Notes under the pieces: model-generated
The model's database searches: none
What the model was told of the DNA's origin: nothing
Seen by the model: only the letters and a program-made list of their open reading frames with translations
NCBI GenBank assembly: GCA_000750105.3
Contig: JPHH03000022.1
Span: 1 to 64,000, forward strand
Origin: Tolypocladium sp. Sup5 PDA-1
Taxonomy: Eukaryota; Ascomycota; Sordariomycetes; Hypocreales; Ophiocordycipitaceae
Direction: 5' to 3'
Length of the DNA: 64,000 nucleotides
In this document: one piece after another, positions 41,881-54,210 of the stretch
How positions within the stretch are numbered: the first letter of the stretch is position 1
Layout of the letters: every line of letters starts with the position of its first letter
Made by a program: the position numbers and the translations under genes

Positions 41881-44710
41881 ATGGGAAGCACCTTGTCGCC
41901 CGCAAAGGTGCTGCTGCTAGCCGTCCATCTCGCTGCCCATGCCGACATCGAAGGCCTTGGCCAGCTCTCAAGCCAGCACCCAGCCGTGCTTCGCAAGGAC
42001 GTTCTGCTGCGGATCCTCCTCACCCATCTGCCCGAGACGACAAGGCCGGCCACCTATGTCGCCTTCTTGCAAGAAATCGCCGCCGGCCAGCCTGCCCAGC
42101 GACCTCAGGTTGAGCTCGACGTCTCTCCCGTCAGCGCGCTGTCTGAGCAGCAGGCGGCCAAAAGGGCCAAGAAGCTCCATCTTCTCCGGCTTCAGTGCCC
42201 CGATGCCCCCGCGCAAAGCCACGGCGATGCCCTCAGCCTCTTCCTCTTCCAGCGGGCCTGCAGGATGGACATGGAGACGGGAATGCTCTCGCAGCTGCCT
42301 GACCTGCTCGTCCCTTTCCTCAGCCACTCTCCAGCTCTGCGCACCTGGGTCGTCGCGACAGTCCTGCCGTTCGTGAGGAGGAACTCGGAGTACTACGCCG
42401 AGACCGCGCCTGCGTACTCGCTCGTCGAGTTCCAGAGGCTGCCCGGCCCAGACGCCATGCATCATCTCCTCGCCCGCACCGGCCACGGCCAGGCCGGCCA
42501 GGGCCACATTGGCCGGGACCTGAGGGGACTGGTAGGGCCGTGGCCCTACGACGAGGCTCGCTGGGTAGAAGCGCCAGATCGGGATGAAGCCTTCGACGGC
42601 GATGGCCATGCCTCACCCACGGCTGTGTGTCCTGGTTGGGAGCAGGTCGCACAGTGGCTCACCTCCCAGGCCACAGGGTCATGGAAGCTAACCGTGGATG
42701 TAGTCGAGCAGTGGAACGGGCCAGCCGACGTTTACTTTGGTCACGGGGTCAACTTGACGCTTTCAGAACCCCGACAGCGATACCTGGACCGGAGCTACGC
42801 CAGAGCGGCTCTCGCCTCGGCATACACGGTCCAGGAAGCCACGGTAGACTCTCTCGGTGGCCTGTATCGGATGTCGACCAAGATCAGGTCACTACTGGGT
42901 CATGGCCAGGGAGACCTGCCGCTGCAAGATGCACTCTCCGCCCTGCCCGACATGTCTATCGCCGATGCCCTGACCTTCGGCAGCGCAAAGACGGCGGCCT
43001 ATATGAGAAACGACTTGCTGCGGCCGCAGAACCCGTTAACTTCGGCAAGTGCCGCTGCCACAGGCTTGCTGATAGCGCTAGTTCTGAGCGCTTTTATTTC
43101 CACCCGCCTCGGTGTACCGTGTACGGTGAAGAGAGCCGGAGACCTCGTCTTCCTCCGAGACGAGAGGGAACAGAGGGGCGACGTTGGGAGGCTGCTCCGC
43201 GCAGTATCAAACAATGCACCGAGAGACGATGACGACTACTGGGTTCGAGCAAGACGCGAGGTCCTCTGGCTTCGCTGCTGGTGTCAAGAAGGCCCTTCGC
43301 CAACTAGTGGCACGGCCGGGGGCGTCATTGCGACGGTCCCCGAGCAGCACATCGAAAGCGAGATTCTCAAGGCATTGCTTTCTAAATCACGTACGTGTCT
43401 GAACCTGTCGTTGAGCACAGGTGCCTAACCAACGCCTCGCAGGCTACACGCTTGCCAGGAGTCTGTATGAAGACGGGACAGAGAAACCTCTCCCTGCGGA
43501 TGTCATTCAGGACGCGGTATACCAGTCCGCTCTTAACGCTTTCGACAATGCTTCCAACCCCAACCGAACACGGGGCGGCTTAAAGAAATGCGATGAAATG
43601 TACCACGCTCCCCTCCCCCTTCCGTGACAATGCAGCTGATGGGCCCATAGCATCGACTCGTTTCCAGTAACCGTGGGCAAGTCCCTTCCAGGTACCAAGC
43701 GCATACAAGCCTTGTTGAAGGCGACACATGCCTTGAGCGACTATCGACTCGTTCTCAAGCAGGGGGAGCCCTTTAGCCCCGTCGTTCTGCGAGTTCACTC
43801 GGATCCCATTTCGATCATCGAGAGGGTCCTGGAGCAGAACCCTAAAGCATACACCCGCCTTCAAGAGTTCTTGGAGATGGGCATCAACATGGTCCGCGCT
43901 GGCTTGCCGTCTCGTAGCAGATCGGACCAGCCACAGGCATCAGCAGGCAGCGACCAAGACGCGGAAATGTTCGTTGCGGAAAAGCGCATCATAGCCATGA
44001 GCGTCGAGGCGGCGCTGAGGGAAGATGACTTTGAGACGGCGTATTCGTACGTTGTCAGCCGCCTCAGTGCGTCTACGTCGAGCCCCGGTGAGGCAAAGGA
44101 CCCCCATGACGAGTGGTCGTGGCAGGCCGCTCTAAGAGCAGGGCAATACATCCGCACGGAGCGGTCACAGCAGCCGACGCACCTGGGGACGGCCAGCGGA
44201 AACCTCGAGATTCGGCACCTGGAGCAGCGGATAGAGTGCTTGGCCACAGCCCTGAGGGTCGCGCCAACCTGCCAGCTGCAGGACATCCTCAAGATCTTCC
44301 GGCGCTGCGAGGAGCAGCTCGACTCAGCCATCAAGGAAGAGGCGGCCAACGAGGTTGACTGGGGCGCCGCGGGCGACTTGGCTGACTTGCCCGGCGCATT
44401 CGATGCTCCGGATGCAGACAAGACGTACCCGCCTCGCAACATGACGGCCAGCGCCGCTGCTCGGCAGACAGACGAGGCGCCCATGTCCCTCTTCGACCTC
44501 TCCCGAGCCACGGCCAGTGTGGCGCAGAGGAACTTCACGGCTCTGTCGAGCCTGCAAGGCGTCACCGCCGGCATGGTGCCCGCCAACCCAAAGCCGGACG
44601 AGTCGGCGCGTCAGCGCGTCAGGAAAAGGGATCAGCTGCGCGAGGCAGCCACGGGGACTTTGGTTTCTAGCGTCGGGTGGTTAATTGGGGCCAATGTAAA
44701 CCAGGGCTGA
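41881..44710 (+). CDS. sec39: Sec39-domain protein (Dsl1 tethering complex subunit)
   Basis: Exons 41881-43390, 43443-43599 and 43651-44710 give 908 residues. Sec39 (NAG relatives in animals) works in the Dsl1/NRZ complex that tethers Golgi-derived COPI vesicles at the ER. It is an all-helical protein without catalytic residues. Recognised from MGSTLSPAKVLLLAVHLAAHADI, YTLARSLYEDGTEKPLP, QALLKATHALSDYRLVLKQG, SPVVLRVHSDPISIIERVLEQN, and the signature AEKRIIAMSVEAALREDDFETAYSYV; the tail carries DWGAAGDLADLPGAF. The ATG at 41881 is chosen because it opens the conserved part; the frame extends upstream without an ATG. Paired in the window with another vesicle gene, sec23, but not adjacent. Confidence 0.9.
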
Positions 44711-46579
44711 GCGGAGACGAGGACGCCGTCGACTCTCTCCCAGTTGCCTTTTGCCGCGCCTATACCCTCTGTTGTGCGCTTTTGCTTTTCTTCGTTGTTT
44801 GCCATGTTCACCAGTTGGCGGTCTGACCAATGGCCCACGCAGCAGCACCCTGGATACTCGTCGAGAGCCTATATACGGCGAAGCAAATGTTTCTATTAGA
44901 GCAGAGAGCGCTATGGAAAGCAGATTCTTTCAGGTCACTGGGGCGGTTGGAGAGACACCAACGTAGGCCCGGCCGTCTGGCACAAGGCGTGAAATATAGA
45001 TAATGGTGGGATGCTCGGCTGCCACCTTCCTACGACGCCCGATGGCACTCAGGTTGGCGTGACGCGTGGCGCATCTCGATTCCCACGGGATACAAGACTC
45101 TGCCAGTTCCCACAAGGAAGAATCAGTGCAAATATCTCACCACCCAGCAGCAGAAGCGTGCTCGCTAGCGGCGCCGTTGACAAGTCTGGCATGGCTCAGC
45201 CGACCATGAGGGCGAAACTCGGAACATCTTTGGTTCAAGGCTGCTGGCGAGGTCGTTCTCGCTACCAAGGGGCAAGGGGTTGCTCGTAACGTGGTACGCC
45301 GCCGCGAGTCGACAGGACCTACCGTATGGTTGGCAAGCAACTCTTTTCAGCAGTCCAAGGGTGCTCGCAGATGCTGAAGTGATAAGAGGTAAGAAAGGTT
45401 AGGGGGGCGTTTTGAGAACATCCAGGCAACCTCCTAAGCTAAACATGACGTTAGTTATTTTGCCAAGGAACACTAAGGGCCACGGCGTAAACGACGAGCC
45501 CGTCGCAGCGCGAAATCAATATCTCAACTTCCCTCAGCCGGATAGTCGCCTCCGATGAGTGGCGTCCATCGTCTTCCTAGTAGCAACATTAGCAAGCAGA
45601 TTAAGCTTGGGGCTTGACACTCCTCTCGTCGCTTGCCCCTCGCACGGCCCCTGACATTCAGCCGGCTTCGAGCGCCAGTCAAGTCATGCGCTCGCTACCT
45701 ACCAACGGCTACCAAGGCCAAGGCCTATGGGGACGCACGGCAGCGGGCAGCCGAAGCCGTGCTATCCCCCGCTTGCAGGCAGCCTCGGCAAAGCAGGCCA
45801 CTTGGCGAAAAGGCAACGTTATATGTGATGGCGAAAAGACGATTACGGCGAAAAGATTCTTGATTCGTGGACGGCGGCATGCTCACGGTCAAGTTCGAGT
45901 TACCAGGTGTCAGTCAGAGCGAGAAGCGAGGCGGTCCCCATCGTACGAGCATCATCTGAAATCCGACCGTCGCCGTCGATGCAGATGCGCAATGCCAATT
46001 TTGGGATAGTTTTGATAATGATACATGAAGCTGAGAGTAGCAGCTCGGGCGCAGTCGATGTTGTGTTTATTGACCCAGACGTTACACTGGTCAAGAAGAG
46101 CCGAGGCCGGCGTCTGCTGGGGTGTTGTGCTGCCCTTGCTATCAAAGTGTCGTCGTGCAACGTGACGAGTGATGAAGTGATTGATTCTGCAAGATCCGGA
46201 AAGCTGCCATACGTGGTCCATCCGTAGCCCTGTCGCCGCAAGATATGACCAGCAAGAAAAATCTTCAGTGGCGCAGACCGAGTTCTCGATGATCGTTTTC
46301 CCTTTATCCCTAACTGTCGCACATCGCATGAAACTCCAGAGTGAGCCGATCCTAACGGGGGGGGGAGTCCACAGCGGTCCATGGAAATCGAACGCAGAAA
46401 AGCAGTGACAAGAAAACAAGAGTATGAAGTAGCAACACACAAAAGACGCAGAAGTGAAATGTGAAAGAGTGGTATGCCCTATTATGGCGAAGGCGATAGG
46501 CAGCTCTTGTCATCGGCGAGTTTACCGGATCGCAGGGTCAGGGCCTAGTAGGGTTAGCGGGTACATGCGCGTGCAACAC
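44711..46579. other. Intergenic region, convergent
   Basis: Between sec39 (+) and the RRM gene (-) stops. No gene, RNA or repeat I can support in about 1.9 kb. Composition is less GC-rich than the genes. Confidence 0.45.
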
Positions 46580-47827
46580 TCAGTAGTAATGCAAACCTCC
46601 GTAGGGCTCGCGCGCCTCAGATCGAGGTGCAGCGTCGCCGTAGCCAGAAGCCCCGCTGGCAGGCTCTCGGGCGCGAGCAGGATCGCGCTCCCCCTGTCGG
46701 TCGTATCGCTCACGGTCGTACCCGCCGCCAGCGGCGGCTCGCGGGGCATAGCGTTCACGGTCTTCACGACCAGCATATCGCTCTCGTCCGCCGTAGTAGT
46801 CGTCCCCTCGATCGCGGCGCTCGTATCCCCGTTCGTAATCGCGGCCATAGCCTCGATCGTCATAGCGGCGTTCCTCGCGGTAACCGCCGCGTTCGTTGCT
46901 GGCGCGGTCGTCGTACCGGCGGTCATAGTTTCGCTCATAACCGCGCTGGCGATAGTCGTCACGGCCGGGACCGCCGGCGCCTCCGCCGTAGCCTCCGCGT
47001 CGACGATCATCGAAGCGGCCCCCGGGACGGGGGTCTTTGCGTGTGTCAGTATCAACCATGCATAGGAAGATAAGACGGCGGTATGAGTCGATTACTAACC
47101 TCGCTTTGGTGGCCCAAAGTACTTGCCGGGGGTGGGAGTGCGCGGTCGAGCGCGACGCGCCTTTTCAATGCTCAGGGTGCGACCCTCGATCTGCTCGCCC
47201 TGGAGGCCCTCCTTGGCAGCCTCGGCCTGTTCGGAAGTGACCATCTTGACGAAGCCGAAACCACGGGACTCCTTAGTGTGCGGGTCACGCATGATCTGGC
47301 ACTTCTCGACGTCGCCATACTTCTCAAACATCTTGGAAACCTCGGCTTCGGACAGGCGAGGATGGATGCCAGTGACAAAGAGATTGGAGCCTGGGTTGAT
47401 GGCCCCATCATCGTCGTTCCTGGGGCCCGAGGAGTCCTTGTGGCCACTGGAAGGAGAAAATCGGACAGGTTAGCGAAGCTGGAGTCAAGGAAGCACATGT
47501 GGCGGGCGGGGCGGCGGCTTACCCGTCAGCATTGCCGTTGGGGGAGGCGGATCGGCGGCGGCCGCCGTCATTGTCGTCGCGGATGGGGCGAGGAGAAGCG
47601 CTTCGATTGTCGCGCTCATACCGTGGCGCCTCATCTGATGCTACGGTGTTAGGATAGGTCGGCACTACGAGGACGAAGTGCGACGCGGCAGCACGCACGC
47701 GAATGCGGCCCAGGTTTGTGCCCGTGGACGCGATTCGGGAGGACGGCGCCTGTGAAGCATCGGAGAGCAACGTACCGTCGTACCGATCGCCACCTGCGGC
47801 TTCATAGTCCATCGCGGTGGTTGCCAT
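46580..47827 (-). CDS. Transformer-2-like RRM RNA-binding protein
   Basis: Minus-strand exons 47827-47776, 47640-47523, 47446-47100 and 47034-46580 give 323 residues. Order: a short Ser/Arg part (RYERDNRSASPRPIRDD..RRRSASP), one RRM (about residues 75-155) with RNP2 LFVTGI and RNP1 SRGFGFVKM, the linker RRARPRTPTPGKYFGPPKR, and a long Arg/Tyr/Asp/Gly tail (RGGYGGGAGG, YDRRYDD, RDYERGYERRD). This matches Tra2-type splicing regulators: an RS segment, a single RRM and an R-rich tail. It is expected in the nucleus. The first intron (47775-47641) is 135 nt, divisible by three and without an in-frame stop, so retention would add 45 residues. The third intron ends with the acceptor AAAG. Confidence 0.88.
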
Positions 47828-48550
47828 GGTAAGGGACTTGGTGAGGAGAGACGCGAGTCGAAGTCGGCGAGGGGGGATGCAGATATCTGGCAGGGGGGAG
47901 GGTACGAAGGGGCGGTTGGGGGGGGGCGGTTGGGAAGGTAGGAGGCAGCCTTGAGGGGCTCGATGGAGGGAGAGGCGTGCGTGGGCGCGTGTGTGTTTGT
48001 GTGTGGAGGAGAATGAGGCGAGCAGCGAGGGAGGGAAGAAAAACGGCTTCATGGCGAGGCGTTGGGTAGCGGGCCTGAGGCTGCAGGCCGGGGACCAGCC
48101 GAAGATTAGGCGGCACGTGCGGGCGGTCATTGCCGCACTAACGGCTTTGCCGCCGCGGCACAGCCCTACAGGGCAGGATAACGTCAACCAAGATGCCTTG
48201 CAGTAACCTCGCCTTGCGGGTGGCTGAAGAGGCATTTGGACGTTCAGTCGTTGAGCGCATGGAGTATGTCTGCCTTGGCTCCTCCTAGCCTCCCTGGGTC
48301 GCATGCCGTGCCGAACTGGTCGCATTCACGGCTAGTCATCTGACCTACCCGGGACTCAACCACCACAGCCTCATACGAGGGTTCTACACAATATCAATGC
48401 AGGCGGCGCAAATGGTGCATCATTTACTACTATGTACATGTCGACTATGCACAGTTACCGTAGTTTGCAGGTGAATATGCTGGCGAGGCGGGTGCAGTCT
48501 GGCGACTTGACTAGAACCCCCCCCAACTCCCTTCGAGCGGCGCTCACAAC
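47828..48550. other. Upstream region of the RRM gene and 3' flank of gtaA
   Basis: No gene supported. CT-rich DNA next to the RRM gene start (47830-48000, G-rich on the plus strand) is a likely promoter and leader. Confidence 0.45.
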
Positions 48551-51324
48551 TCACAACTCGAGGCCCTCCTCCGCGACCTCGCCCTCCGCCGCTGCTTCCG
48601 CCGCCAATGCACCGGCCGCGTCAACGTCGACGCCAGCCTCTTTTTCCAGGAACTGGAGCCCTTCCGCTGCCCTTCCCTCGCACGCCCGCTCCAGCGCAAG
48701 TCTCGCAAAATGGCCCCCTACCACCGGCCGGGCCATGAATCTTGTCGGCGAGAAATCGCCCTCGCCCTCGGTGTCGTACAAGTCGGTCAGGGGTCGATCT
48801 GGTTCAGATGCGGGTTACCCCCTGCTCGGAAAACCAAGTCACGCAAGGCTGGGGCGGTTTCGGATCAACACTTACCAGTTACCGTCTCGTTCACCCACAG
48901 GGCGATGCTCTCGACCATTGCCGCCCGAGTCTTCCTGCTCGCTACCGCTGCGGCGAAGAACTCCCAGTCACTCTTCGTGTACAGGTGCCGGCTGTCGAGG
49001 GGCAGCCCGTACCGCTGCAGCACCGCACGGTACCAGTTGCTCTGCATGCTGTATACCAGGCGAGGGATGAAAGGATCCTTTTTGCCTGAGCCCAGTGGTT
49101 TCTGCCGTCCACCCGGCCGCGAGATCGAGCCCTTTGGCACGTGGAAGCAGAGCAGGGAGTCTGCAAACAGGTTGTAGAGTGTGGTCCACGACCCGTACCA
49201 GGTATACGCCAACTTGGCATGTGTCCCGTCTCGTGATATGCCGTAGTCTAGCCACTTGTCGATGTACGACCGGGCAATGTCACTGTACTGCTTCGCATCC
49301 CTGCGCTCACCCACCAACTCCGAGATATCCGCCATTGCCCTGATGCCAATGATGCCCTTGAGCGCCAAGTTGGTCTGGTTTGCCAGCCACCCCGCAAAGT
49401 CGTCGGTGCTCAGCTGATTGCGCGGGATGAGCGACTCGCGGACCAGGTAGCCCGTCCATTGCTTCCACAGCTTATACGACCTCGATGCCCAGGCTCTGGC
49501 CGATTCCTCGCTAGTGGCGCCGTCGACGCGGAACGGCCGGTCCAGGCCGAACTCATCCACCTCGAGAGGCGGCAGGCCGCTGTCGCTTGACCCCGGGGCT
49601 GGTGCTGGTGCTGGCCCTGCTCTTGGACATGGCCTCCAACGCACAAACTGGCCATGGCGTTGCGAATGTGCCCACGCGGGGTGCTGTGGCTCGTGCCTCA
49701 TCGAGTTTACGACTGCAAGACCCATGATGAGCATGTTCCCGCACTCCTCCACAGGCATATACTCGTCATTTCCATCTGCATGCCCCGTCGCATTTGGGAA
49801 GTGTGCCCCAATGTCATGCATGCTATAGTCGTTGGGGTACTGGCCGCTTAGCTGATGCTCCAGGAGCGGTTCCAGCACATAGGCCAGCCACCGAGGATTG
49901 GTGTAAAGGAAGAAAGGGAACGCGGGGAATATGACATCAACGGTCTGAAAATTGCCGTTGGACGATATCTCCTTGAGGAAGACAATTGGATTATCAGGGG
50001 TCCCCGAGAACTGGGTTGCCCCAAGGACCTGCCGAGCAGAGAGCGAGACAATGTCCCGGTAGTTGTGAGAGCCGGATGCCGTCGCATCCGCTGCCAGCTG
50101 CTGCGAATAGTTATTCGCCAGCCTAGATGCTGCTTCAAAGTCGGCGTAGTGATAGGCGAGCATGTCTGCTGGCTGGGGAAAGTAGGATGACCACAGAGGG
50201 CGCATGTAGGTCAGCCCCCGGGCCGCAGCATATTGGACAACGGGATCTTGGACCAAGGCAAGTGTAAACACCATGCTCCCTTTCTTCGAGCGCTGTTCGG
50301 TCTCGTTGCCGGCCCCTTCAGAGAACTTGAAGGACGCGGAGAAGGCAAAAACGGGTTCAGAATCCTTGATAGGCCTAAACCGGTCGTCGACCTCACCCGT
50401 CAAGTGGCCTTGCTGTGCAAACTGGAGACGAACGGCGGCCGAGGTCCCAGACTGATGCTGGGCACTGGATGGCGCGGTAAACTGAAATGTGCCCCATTCA
50501 GCCCTGTCCGACGACTCCGTGAAGTGCAACTCTGTCCGGCGAGATACACTCCATGATTTGATGGGCAGCTCCCGATTGCCCAATTCGGAAGATGGGTCCT
50601 GCAGCTGCCACCCGATCATGCTGTCCCCATTTCCGCTGACCCACTCTCCGTTGACGTCCGTGTAGATGTTGACGTCTACTGAGCCCTCGACGTAGATGGC
50701 CATATAAGCTGCCGGAATGGACTGACGTAGCGTGGATGTTGGTGTTATTGGGGACATGAACGACAAAGTCACTCTTGCTGGGCCGTTTGACGAGCCGCTA
50801 GCATCCAGTCTATAAGTGAGGTTGGTCGTTGAGGCATCAAACGATGCCCCATCGTAGGTCGGCAGTGACACAGCAAAACTGGATAAGCAAGGTAGTCAGC
50901 TTGACGGGCCACTGCTAGCAAAAGGGCGACGGGAAGCCAACCTAGCGCTCTGTGGAAGCGAGTCGTGAGGTCGACCGAGCAGGGGGTATATAGTTTTGGT
51001 CTGGGGTATGGAAGCCATCACCGACAAACCAAGCTGCGGCGGGAGGATCTTGTCAGCATCACTGGTTGGTCTGCAGGCTGGGGGAAAGCGTCACACCTCT
51101 TGCCCTGTCCAGAACATGGGCCAGTGCTCCCATGGCGGATCTCGAGCATTTGCCAGCCAGGTACTCAAGTAGGGGTTTCGAACAATGAGCGGGAGGACTG
51201 GTGGGCTGAGAGTAGAAGCACCTGCAGCCGCGGCGGCGAGCAGAACCGTGAGCAAGAGCATCATTGGCGATGAGACGAAGGGGGCGAAGGCTGTGGGCGG
51301 TCTGCCAAGGACAAAAGGAGCCAT
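48551..51324 (-). CDS. gtaA: Secreted glutaminase A (GtaA family)
   Basis: Minus-strand exons 51324-51097, 51033-50942, 50878-48876 and 48798-48551 give 856 residues; an alternative start at 51264 (MMLLLTVLLAAAAAGAST) gives a cleaner signal peptide and 836 residues. Fungal GtaA hydrolyses glutamine to glutamate outside the cell. Family blocks: PLIVRNPYLSTWLANARD, SIPQTKTIYPLLGRPHDS, TYDGASFDASTTNLTY, LSFMSPITPTSTLRQSIPA, FLKEISSNGNFQTVDVIFPA, MHDIGAHFPNATGH, PVEECGNMLIM, STDDFAGWLANQTNLALKG, DSRHLYTKSDWEFF, DLYDTEG. An extra ~55-60 residues (SMRHEPQHP.. to ..ARAWASRS, with a PAPAPAPG run, near 49500-49700) interrupt the domain compared with Aspergillus GtaA as I recall it. Confidence 0.9.
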
Positions 51325-52308
51325 ACGGCGCCGGATAGCAATGCGGTTGGACTCGATATCGAGCAGAGAGCCGAGGAGAGGATGAAAGAGAACCAAGTGT
51401 GTGGGCGAGGCGGCAAACGAGCCGAAACGACAACTTTGTTGTCAAGCCTTCAGGAGTTGGGGAGGGGTGTTGTAGGTCATATCATTGACGTCGGGTGTCC
51501 TGGATGCGAGTAGGTTGCTCGCCTGGCGGGCGACAGCACAGCGTGGCGCGTGAGCCTCGTCCCGGACAAGGCAGCGTGCTGCAGTAGCTGCGGAAGAAAG
51601 CAAGGCACGAGTATATACCCCGTACGCGGTTTATTGATGCAAATACGTGGGTTGGTACGCGCAATGGCTGATGGAGAGATGGAGGCGGCAAGTTTCAAGT
51701 TGACGCAGCCCGACGTTGGGAATGTGGGGTTCGGCGCGGAGATGTGGAGCACAGGGCGGAGCTGCGGGGGAGAGTGGGGCAGCCGCTCTATCAGGTAAGG
51801 CAAGGAACTCCGTGCCACCGCATAACTTCTTGAATACCTACCTTAGGTAGGTACAGATGTCATCTCCTCAGCTTCATCTGAATTGGATTGACAGGAAGAC
51901 AAAGGATATCTAGAGCTTCTAGAGACGGCATCGGGACGGATAGAGGTAGCCCGGAATGCGCCGCTGCTGGTGTGACTGTGCTGCTTCTCGGTGCTATACA
52001 AGGACGGAGTCGGCCACACCACCACCGGCGCAATGGCAACAATGCTCGCAGTGGCGCTCCTAGCCAGGCTCCAGACGCCGCGCAAGGTACCCGCCGGTGG
52101 CACAGGAGCGGAGCGCTTGATTTAGCTGTGGCATCGATAGCTCCCAGGCATGCTGCGGCGACTACGTCTGCCTACCGCGGTGGCGGAGTACGACCGCCGT
52201 CATTTCCTAGAGCTGGCACTCTCTTGGCTATGCTGCGAGGACAGCACGTACCAATGTGCGCGCGCGACGAGACATGCAAGTGGAGTGCTAGCCTGGAAGC
52301 CCGTGCTC
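51325..52308. other. Intergenic region
   Basis: Between the gtaA start and naa20 stop. No gene supported; it should contain the gtaA promoter. A TACC/TTAGGTAGGTA motif cluster lies near 51835-51855. Confidence 0.45.
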
Positions 52309-52939
52309 CTACCAGACATCCTCCGGGTCGACCTCGTGCTTCTCGCCGTCGTCTCTGATGTGCTGGTGGAGCTTGTCTCTCCTCATCGCCTTGCGCATGT
52401 CGAAGGCATCCTCGCTACCCTGGTCGGGGTCGGTCGCGTGATCTCCATAATATTCCTTGACGACGCGAAAGACGCTGTACCCGAGGCTCTCGTAGAACGC
52501 GATGGCTCTATGGTTGCTCCTGCGGACAAAGAGGTCCACAAACCAGGCATCGTGGGCGTCGGCGGCGGCTTCCAGCTGGTCGGTCAAGATCTTGCCGATG
52601 CCTAACCGGCGAGCCTCGGGGGCCACCGTAAGCGCCGTGATATGGGCATGCCAAGGGAGGTAGTGCTCGGAGTACTTGTACGCATCTGGTGACGACTCAA
52701 CCTTGCCCATAACTGCCGCATACAGTCAGCTCCAAGGTCGCAGCGGCAGGCTGAGCAGAGTATGACGCACTGTACCCGACAATATTCCCATCCATGTCTT
52801 CGCAGACCTGGAAGAGCGACGGCCACTTGGCGTAGTACTGGAGGTAGAAGCCGAGCTCGTATGTTTCCGTCAGCGGATCGAGGTTGCACTTGGAAAATTT
52901 GTTGACGTCGTCGGGCCGAAACCGCCGGAACGAGGCCAT
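52309..52939 (-). CDS. nat3: NatB catalytic subunit, N-alpha-acetyltransferase Naa20/Nat3
   Basis: Minus-strand exons 52939-52771 and 52712-52309 give 190 residues. With its partner Naa25/Mdm20 (not in the window) it acetylates nascent proteins starting Met-Asp/Glu/Asn/Gln on ribosomes. Recognised from MASFRRFRPDDVNKFSKCNLDPLTETYELGFYL-type start (opening MASFRRFRPDD, then LDPLTETYE), FYLQYYAKWPSLF, GYIMGKVE spanning the intron, HITALTVAPEARRLGIGK with the acetyl-CoA loop RRLGIG, FVDLFVRRSNHRAI, FYESLGYSVFRVVKEYY and the tail DPEDVW. Length fits the family. Confidence 0.93.
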
Positions 52940-54210
52940 GATTGCTGGGCGAGGAGCTGCGGTGGCGGGCTGACTGGATAGGTTGCGCGCCGCGAGGCAG
53001 GGCGGCTGTTTTCGGAGAGGAACAGGCAAGGGTGGTGGTGGTGGCGGTGGTGGAAAAGGTTGTTGGAGGTTGTCGCAGTCGAGCAGCTGAGAGACTGCGG
53101 GTCCACCGTCAGTGAGGTACGTGCAGTCTGGCACGGCAAAGGGTCGGCCCGCCGCCAACGGCGTCTCGATGACAACGCAGGGCAGGCAGGAGCAGCAAAC
53201 GTGGCACTTGCGGGGCTGGCTTGCATTATTCTGGATGACTTCCTACTTATTAATAATACAGAGTACGAATACCCATGCTCATGTTGGAGGGAAAACAGCA
53301 GAACGCGCGGCTCACTTTACGGAACCCCTGGACTAGTTGAACAGGGCAGCGAACCTACTCTGCAAACAGGACCTCGGGAAGAGTCACTGGCTGCGGCAGG
53401 CAGCCCACCCGCTCAGTGACATTCACTAGCACCCTGACCGTTTGCCGATTGCAAACAACGATCTCAGATAGAGAAACCAAGCTTGCTCTCTCTTCATTTA
53501 CTGGACTCGCCGATGATAATTGCCTCCGGGACGAGATACTGAGTACGAAGTAGTACCTCACGACTACACTTAGGTAGGGTAGTGAGGTACTACCAGCACA
53601 GATGTTTAAGCACAGAGCCCAAAAAGGCTGCACACCAGAATAGATACAGAGATGAGCTGTTTCATCAGTGGACTCTGTAGGGAGCGTCTTGCCGACGACG
53701 CGGGCCAAGGCCGCGTTCTTTGCACGCCAGACAGGGTGCGAATATAGGTACCGTTCCTTTGCTGGCCAACACTTTGGGCTCAGCATTGACGACTGGGATG
53801 CTTGGAGGAAATGCATCAAAGCCCTTGGTGCCGGCACTTGCGCCCCACTCCCTGCCCGTGCAAAAGTGCTGTACGAACGGCGCGGGACATGAAAGGACCC
53901 GACCCGACCACCTGCTGCACCACCACCCGACCTCACCCACCCCAAGTTGACTTCCACCTCTCCAACTCAACCGCAACCTCGCCTCACCTCGCCCATTCGC
54001 AGCTCTTGACACGCACCCGGCTGGCGGCAACGCTCCGCCGAGATTACGCCTCTGCCAAAGCGGCGGTCTTCTGACCCATAGACGGACGACGGCCAAGTCG
54101 ACGACGACGGGAGCGTAGGGCAAGTCAAACGCGTGACGACGTCATTTTGCTGCCGCGCTGTTGGAAAACACCATCGCCCACAAACGGCTTACGCTTTGGG
54201 CAGGAAACCC
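52940..54210. promoter_or_regulatory. Divergent intergenic region
   Basis: No gene supported. It contains AGTACGAAGTAGTAC-like sequence near 53541 and a CACC/ACCTCACC-rich stretch (53900-54000) before the next gene. Confidence 0.45.

Noticed and set aside
46454..47073. Plus-strand and alternative minus-strand open frames over the RRM gene tail
   Set aside because: Shadows of the repetitive Arg/Tyr/Asp tail; Ala/Val runs arise from the same repeats.
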